From Ricordea florida (lineage: Eukaryota > Cnidaria > Anthozoa > Corallimorpharia > Ricordeidae): a stretch of 64,000 nt of DNA. The translations under genes were made by a program, and so were the position numbers. The notes beneath the pieces are model-generated. The model did not search any database. It had not been told where the DNA came from and saw only the letters and a program-made list of their open reading frames with translations. This document shows, in pieces, positions 62,205 to 64,000 of the stretch. The stretch's first letter is position 1; each line of letters begins with the position of its first letter. The stretch is from NCBI GenBank assembly GCA_949710005.1, contig OX453280.1:20298062-20362061 (forward strand), written 5' to 3'.

Positions 62205-64000
62205 CAAACCCTAATCGCACTAGGCAAATGTAACGTGATTTCGTTACATGCTAGAGGTTTAAGAAATCGCGTAAAAAGGAGAAATATTTTCTGTTTTTTA
62301 AAAGATCAAAATTGTGATGTATTTTTTTTACAAGAGACGTACTCTGAACCGAACGATGAAAATATTTGGAAAAGTGAGTGGGGAGGTGGATCAATACACA
62401 GTAGAGGTGTTTGCATTCTACTGAATCCTGCACTGAACTGTATCGTTAAAAACATTCTCAAGGACCAAATTGGAAGAATCATCTCGATCGATTTGAATTT
62501 CAATGTAAATGATTTCCCTTTCTGCAATGCGCACGCCCCAAATGACCTGCGACAACAGCAAGAATTTATACAGAGTTTAAATACATATTTGATATCTAAC
62601 ACAGATATTGAAAATAGGAGGTGACTGGAACGTTTCACTGCATGCTACTGACAAAAAGGGCGGAAACCCCTGGAAACCCACCTTCTGTAGGGAACTGTTA
62701 CTTACCATGTTGAGAGAATTTGAATTCAGAGAGAAATATCCAAAAAATAAAAGCTACACCAACGAATCAAAAGTGGTTTAACTTTGTTCGCGCACTGACT
62801 TCTTTCTAATACCACAATATTAAATCAGTTGGGTCGAACAGATAGAAACTGTGGTTTCTAACGCCCCAGACCATAAGGCAGTAAAACTCAAATTAAACAG
62901 CCCTAACAACAAAAGAAGCCCAGGATTATAGAAATTTAATAACTCTCTCTTGGATGACGAAGGTTACGTAACTTTAATAAGAGAAAATCATTCTTCTATT
63001 AGTGAAATATATTCTGAACAAGAAGATACAAGGCTTAAATGGGAATTAGTTAGAATGAAGCTGAGAGGTCTTACAATCCCTTATGCAAAAAATAAAGCAA
63101 ATAATACTTGTAGAAAAGAGAGAGTTCTCCAATAGAGACTGAATGATCTAGACCAACTCATCTCCAGTTCTCCAGTGCTAGCGGTGTCGACAGCTTGCGC
63201 GCAAATAACTTAGAAGCTGAACATAGCCAGTTGAAATAGAAACTTCATGAAAACAGGGGAAAGAATTCAACTGTTCGTTCTAAAACAAGATGGACAGAGC
63301 AGCGTGAAAAACCGACCAAATATTACTTCAACCTAAAGAAACGAAATTACAATCATAAAACTATAAAGGAGTTGAAGCATGCGGAGGGTAAGTCAGTGAA
63401 CAAAGAAGAAGAAACATGAGAGGAAATTGAAATATCTTTTAAAGAGCTCTATACTTCTATCACTAGCGTTGAAAATGCGCCATTTACAAGTTTCATTGAA
63501 AACTTAGAAATACCCAGACTTGATGAGTCGGTGAGTAGTGATTTAGAAGGAGAAATCACTGTTATGGAGTGTAAAGATACTTTATGCACAGGTGAGGATG
63601 GATTTACTTGGGAATTTTACAACTGCTCTTTTGATTTATTGGGTCAGGATCTTGTTGACAGTTTCAACGTTTCGCCCAGAGTGGGTGAAATGGCACCCTC
63701 ACAACGGAGAGGCGTAATCACACTTATACCCAAAGAGGATTCCGACCTGTCCACATTTGCCAATTGGCGCCCCATAACGCTATTAAACGTACACTATAAA
63801 ATTGCGTCAAAAGTTATTACCAAGAGATTAGAAAAAGTCTTAACTCTTCTAATCAACCCTGACCAAACAGGTTTCATAAAAGATTGATACATCGGACAAG
63901 ACATTAGGCGAAATAATGACATTCTTGAACAAACAAAGATTCGCAACATTCCTGGTATACTTTTGCAGCCTGACTTTCGAAAAGCTTTCGATACAATTTA
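62205..64000 (+). pseudogene. Tx1/L1-like LINE ORF2: endonuclease and start of reverse transcriptase, decayed
   Basis: The endonuclease domain begins NVISLHARGLR, with LQETY (catalytic Glu) at about 62330 and, after a frameshift at about 62620, GGDWNVSLHATD and later NAPDHKAVKL (the Asp/His end of the APE-type fold). Between 62780 and 63530 there are many stops. RT blocks follow: GEDGFTWEFYNCSFDLLGQD, RRGVITLIPKEDSDLSTFAN, WRPITLLNVHYKIASKVITK and DFRKAFDTI at the window end. Window edge cuts the RT before its catalytic motif. Inactive. Confidence 0.85.

Overview
This is a eukaryotic window, very probably from an anthozoan cnidarian such as a stony coral. The reasons are spliced genes with GT/AG introns, an intronless class A GPCR, long AT-rich spacers, and a dense, varied load of transposons (Harbinger, EnSpm/CACTA-like, hAT-like, Mutator-like, pogo-like, Ty3/gypsy, Tx1/L1 and Jockey/CR1-type LINEs, tRNA-derived SINEs, Penelope-like fragments). 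The species assignment is inference; I recognise repeat styles but could not search a database.

Four host genes can be supported. (1) A pentraxin-domain secreted protein, + strand, with a signal-peptide exon at 1824-1938 and the lectin-fold exons at 4146-4422 and 4707-5085. (2) A short MRP-type ABC transporter (ABCC4-like), + strand, 25285-32293, seven exons whose phases all agree and which would give 1248 residues, but with one in-frame TAA at 27832-27834. (3) A single-exon rhodopsin-like GPCR, + strand, 48292-49203. (4) The 3' half of a non-haem Fe(II)/2-oxoglutarate oxygenase of the isopenicillin-N-synthase fold, - strand, four exons between 61282 and 55895; its 5' exons lie outside the window or beyond a LINE that sits in the next intron.

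Layout. 1-700: start of a Harbinger element. 1.8-5.3 kb: pentraxin gene, with a SINE and a MITE in its first intron and a 104-bp hairpin element in its second. 6.6-11.2 kb: degenerate repeats, a gag-like ORF, a pogo-type terminal repeat. 11.3-17.45 kb: a decayed Ty3/gypsy element with 180-bp LTRs, itself carrying a SINE dimer. 18-25 kb: several MITEs, microsatellites, and two elements whose ends have grown into minisatellites. 25.3-32.3 kb: ABC transporter. 32.4-36.2 kb: foldback repeats. 36.2-43.6 kb: a LINE fragment split by a 5.96-kb EnSpm/CACTA-like transposon and, further on, by a MITE. 43.6-48 kb: Penelope-like fragments and foldbacks. 48.2-49.2 kb: GPCR. 49.4-55.8 kb: repeats. 55.9-61.3 kb: oxygenase gene, with MITEs in every intron. 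61.4-64 kb: a decayed Tx1/L1-like LINE running off the window.

The host genes show no sign of working as a cluster: they are unrelated in function and separated by repeats. The most informative content is the nested mobile DNA. In three places removing an insertion plus one target-site copy restores the interrupted host repeat, which fixes element boundaries and target-site lengths from this window alone (EnSpm-like, TAT; GGGACGG MITE, TAA, twice). Other recurrent themes are long palindromes with a short central motif of the GAGCG-AAGC-GAG style, and terminal inverted repeats converted to tandem arrays.
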